A stretch of DNA of 7,563 nucleotides from an uncultured Clostridia bacterium (GTDB lineage: Bacteria; Bacillota; Clostridia; Oscillospirales; Ruminococcaceae). Of the stretch, positions 5,523 to 7,563 are shown one piece after another (position 1 is the stretch's first letter; the number at the start of each line of letters is the position of its first letter). Below the pieces are notes generated by a model. The model had not been told where the DNA came from. It ran no database searches and was given only the letters and a program-made list of their open reading frames with translations. The position numbers and the translations under genes were made by a program. The stretch spans positions 1 through 7,563 of the forward strand of contig CAMBHV010000054.1 of assembly GCA_945867255.1 (NCBI GenBank), in the 5' to 3' direction.

Positions 5523-5528
5523 AAGGAG
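5523..5528 (+). promoter_or_regulatory. Strong ribosome binding site of the hydrogenase
   Basis: AAGGAG with 9 nt spacing to ATG 5538. Confirms the chosen hydrogenase start. Confidence 0.85.
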
Positions 5529-5537
5529 TTTTCTCGT

Positions 5538-7046
5538 ATGCGAGGCATCTATTCGAATTTGACGGACATTCGCCGGCGTGTGTTTACCGAAGTGGCACGC
5601 ATGGCGTACGAGGGCGGTGATTACAGCCGAATTGAAGAACTTCCCTATAAGATCATTCCCGGCGAGGTGGAAACCTACCGTGAAAGCATCTTTCTCGAGC
5701 GCGCCATCGTGGGTGAACGCCTGCGGCTTTCCATTGGCCTGCCGCTGCGCCCCATTGACCAGCACGCGCCGCTTTCTGCCGGCATAGAAGCAAGCGCCGT
5801 GGCGGAAAAATATTATGAGCCGCCGCTTATCAATGTCATTAAATTTGCTTGCAATTCCTGCCCGGAAAAAAGCTATCACGTTACAAATCTGTGCCAGGGT
5901 TGCCTTGCACACCCCTGTGTAGAGGTTTGCCCGAAAGGTGCCGTTAGCATCAAGCATGGAAAAAGCGTCATTGATCAAACCAAGTGCATCAAATGCGGCC
6001 AGTGTGCCAATGTGTGCCCTTATGGGGCCATCAACCTGATCGAACGCCCGTGCGCCAAGGCGTGCGGCATGGATGCCATCGGTTCCGATGAACATGGCCG
6101 TGCCACCATTGACCAGGATAAATGCGTCTCTTGCGGCATGTGCCTTGTAAACTGCCCGTTTGGTGCCATTGCAGATAAAGGGCAGATCTTCCAGGTGATT
6201 CAGGCCATCAACCAGGGCGAGCGCGTCATTGCTGCCGTTGCACCCGCTTTTGTGGGGCAGTTCGGCCCCGATATGACGGTGGACAAAATACGCCCCGCCA
6301 TGAAGCTGCTTGGGTTCGACAACGTAGCCGAAGTAGCTGTGGGCGCAGACCTGTGCACCATTGAGGAGGCAAAGGACTTTCTGCGCGAAGTGCCGGAACA
6401 CCAGCCGTTCATGGCTACAAGCTGTTGCCCGGCATGGAGCGTGATGGCCAAAAAGCTGTTCCCGGATTTTGCCCCTTATATCTCCATGGCATTGACGCCC
6501 ATGGTGCTTACCGCACGCCTTCTGAAAAAGGAACATCCCGGCTGCAAGGTGGTGTTCATTGGCCCGTGCGCGGCCAAAAAGCTGGAGGCCAGCCGCCGCA
6601 CCATTCGCAGCGATGTGGATTTTGTGCTCACCTTTGAAGAGGTAATGGGCATGTTTGAGGCAAAGGCCATCAATTTTGCCGAGATTGCCGGGGATGAAGG
6701 CATGAACGAGGCCACCGCAGACGGCCGCGGGTTTGCCGTGTCCGGCGGGGTGGCGCAGGCCGTGGTGAATGTCATCAAAAACCTGGAGCCGGAACGCGAA
6801 GTAAAGGTGATGGCCGCCCAGGGGCTGCGCGAATGCAAAAAGATGCTGATGCTGGCCAAGGCGGGAAAACTGAACGGATATCTGCTGGAAGGCATGGCCT
6901 GCCCCGGCGGCTGTGTGGCCGGCGCAGGTACACTGCAGAACCCGGTGAAGAGCACGGCGGGCGTAAACAAATATAAGGCAACCGCCGCACGCAAAACATC
7001 GGACGAAAGCCCGTATGAAATTACCCTGAATCTGTTGCACGACTAA
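5538..7046 (+). CDS. Monomeric [FeFe] hydrogenase, group B type, with ferredoxin-like N-terminal domains
   Basis: A 502-residue cytoplasmic hydrogenase (2H+ + 2e- to H2), probably fed by reduced ferredoxin. A distinct N-terminal region (1-100) precedes 16 cysteines: C105/C108, C119/C122/C127/C131, C150/C153/C156/C160, C172/C176 and C196/C199/C202/C206, enough for four [4Fe-4S] clusters (exact pairing is inference). The H-cluster domain (about 215-502) has L1 TSCCPAW (294-300), L2 GPCAAKKLE (342-350) and L3 EGMACPGGC (451-459), giving ligands C297, C344, C455 and C459; C296 matches the proton-relay Cys of CpI. The classic MPC of L2 is GPC here (G342 for CpI M353), and the EGMACPGGC form of L3 fits group B rather than A. 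The protein ends about 40 residues after L3, with no small-subunit extension. No hydE/F/G maturases lie in the window. Monocistronic by context: own promoter candidate and its own terminator at 7064. Confidence 0.95.
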   Translation: MRGIYSNLTDIRRRVFTEVARMAYEGGDYSRIEELPYKIIPGEVETYRESIFLERAIVGERLRLSIGLPLRPIDQHAPLSAGIEASAVAEKYYEPPLINVIKFACNSCPEKSYHVTNLCQGCLAHPCVEVCPKGAVSIKHGKSVIDQTKCIKCGQCANVCPYGAINLIERPCAKACGMDAIGSDEHGRATIDQDKCVSCGMCLVNCPFGAIADKGQIFQVIQAINQGERVIAAVAPAFVGQFGPDMTVDKIRPAMKLLGFDNVAEVAVGADLCTIEEAKDFLREVPEHQPFMATSCCPAWSVMAKKLFPDFAPYISMALTPMVLTARLLKKEHPGCKVVFIGPCAAKKLEASRRTIRSDVDFVLTFEEVMGMFEAKAINFAEIAGDEGMNEATADGRGFAVSGGVAQAVVNVIKNLEPEREVKVMAAQGLRECKKMLMLAKAGKLNGYLLEGMACPGGCVAGAGTLQNPVKSTAGVNKYKATAARKTSDESPYEITLNLLHD

Positions 7047-7063
7047 TCCTTTTGCTTATCGGG

Positions 7064-7099
7064 CGGGGCCCTGCGCTTTTTGGCGCAGGGCCCCGTTTA
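7064..7099 (+). terminator. Terminator of the hydrogenase gene
   Basis: Arms 7064-7076 and 7083-7095 (CGGGGCCCTGCGC and complement) pair perfectly over 13 bp around a 6-nt loop and are followed by TTTATTA. It starts 17 nt after the hydrogenase stop. The convergent TPR gene ends at 7150, so the hairpin also sits downstream of that gene. Confidence 0.82.
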
Positions 7100-7149
7100 T
7101 TACTGTGCCTTTGCTTTCCATGTTTGCGGGCAAAACGCGTTTGGGCCTG

Positions 7150-7563
7150 TCATTGCTTTCCCCGGCCAAACAGCCTGCCCCACAAAGAATCCCTGGCGGG
7201 ATGTGCAGCAGCCGGCGCCGATTGTTTCTCTTCCAACAGCTGATGCGCTTCCTCTATAAAATCCCGATACCGGTGGTTTTGGGTTTGCTGGAAAAGCCGT
7301 TCTGACAGTTCCAGATACTGCGTCAAGTACCCCCGGCGTTCCTCAGAGCCCATCGGCAGGCATTCTCCCACATGACAATAGCCAACTGCCAGGTCATCAT
7401 AAGCAGAGACGGTATTGGTCTCTCCAACCAGGGCTTCGGCAAGTTCCAGGCCCCGCCGATACAGCGCTAGGGCATGTTCCTGATTCTCCCTGCCTCCCAG
7501 CGCCTTATAAATGCCGCCCACCAGGTTGCAGCCGACCATCAGATCCCGGCGGCTTCGGGCGGT
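7150..7563 (-). CDS. TPR-repeat protein, C-terminal part (5' end beyond the window)
   Basis: The minus-strand frame is open from the window edge to TGA at 7150-7152; only the last about 137 residues are visible. An ATG at 7539 is internal, because the eight codons before it (TARSRRDL) continue the repeat. Two helix-pair repeats are recognisable: RRDL-x8-GGIYKALG with ALALYRRGLELAEAL, then AYDDLAVGYCHVGE with YLTQYLELSERLFQQ. This is the tetratricopeptide style common in Firmicute scaffold or sensor proteins. The tail (last about 25 residues) is Ala/Pro-rich and then basic with paired aromatics (SLWGRLFGRGKQ), resembling a short interaction or membrane-contact segment. No catalytic domain is visible; the function depends on the missing N-terminus, which could be an enzymatic or signalling domain. 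Convergent with the hydrogenase. Confidence 0.72.
   Translation of the reverse strand, partial: TARSRRDLMVGCNLVGGIYKALGGRENQEHALALYRRGLELAEALVGETNTVSAYDDLAVGYCHVGECLPMGSEERRGYLTQYLELSERLFQQTQNHRYRDFIEEAHQLLEEKQSAPAAAHPARDSLWGRLFGRGKQ

Noticed and set aside
5368..5562. A small plus-strand frame with a Cys cluster (CACIACCGHG) between exporter and hydrogenase
   Set aside because: No ribosome binding site at its ATG, it overlaps both promoter regions and the hydrogenase start, and its composition follows the promoter DNA. Probably chance.
5400..7040. A 546-codon minus-strand open frame opposite the hydrogenase
   Set aside because: It mirrors the hydrogenase gene almost exactly and arises from GC-rich codon use. 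The hydrogenase frame has a ribosome binding site and all catalytic motifs; the antisense frame shows no recognisable domain or start signal.

Overview
The window looks like chromosome of a GC-rich, anaerobic, fermentative Firmicute, probably a gut Oscillospiraceae/Ruminococcaceae-type bacterium (Faecalibacterium, Gemmiger or Subdoligranulum-like). This is inferred from the group B-type [FeFe] hydrogenase, the SpoVK/CbbX-like AAA protein, consensus sigma-A-type promoters embedded in AT-rich gaps, and strong GC preference at third codon positions. No IS element, tRNA, rRNA, CRISPR array or phage gene was seen, and most of the window is ordinary conserved chromosome.

Layout. 1-2132 (+): a large tandem AAA+ protein with a degenerate first ATPase module and an intact CbbX/SpoVK-type second module; its true 5' end is unclear. 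2148-2191: a strong terminator between this gene and a convergent MATE-family efflux transporter (2207-3526, -). 3527-3806: an information-rich gap holding, on the minus strand, the ferritin terminator, then a near-consensus promoter, then a second intrinsic terminator only about 90 nt downstream of that promoter, and then the MATE gene. This is either a small RNA gene or a premature-termination leader controlling the transporter. 3807-4319 (-): non-haem ferritin, whose consensus promoter overlaps a Fur/PerR-like operator. 4415-5275 (-): a putative multi-TM heavy-metal (Mn/Fe/As-type) exporter lying directly upstream of ferritin, starting at TTG. 5276-5537: a divergent promoter region. 5538-7046 (+): a 502-residue [FeFe] hydrogenase of the group B type with 16 N-terminal cysteines, enough for four [4Fe-4S] clusters, followed by a strong hairpin terminator. 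7150-7563 (-): the C-terminal part of a TPR-repeat protein that runs off the window.

How the genes may work together. The centre (ferritin, putative metal exporter, divergent [FeFe] hydrogenase) reads as a metal-homeostasis and fermentative H2 neighbourhood: ferritin stores and detoxifies iron, the exporter would remove excess metal, and the hydrogenase is an iron-rich sink for reduced ferredoxin electrons. The functional link is inferred from position and promoter architecture only. The least explained element is the promoter/hairpin/terminator unit at about 3584-3711 in front of the MATE gene.
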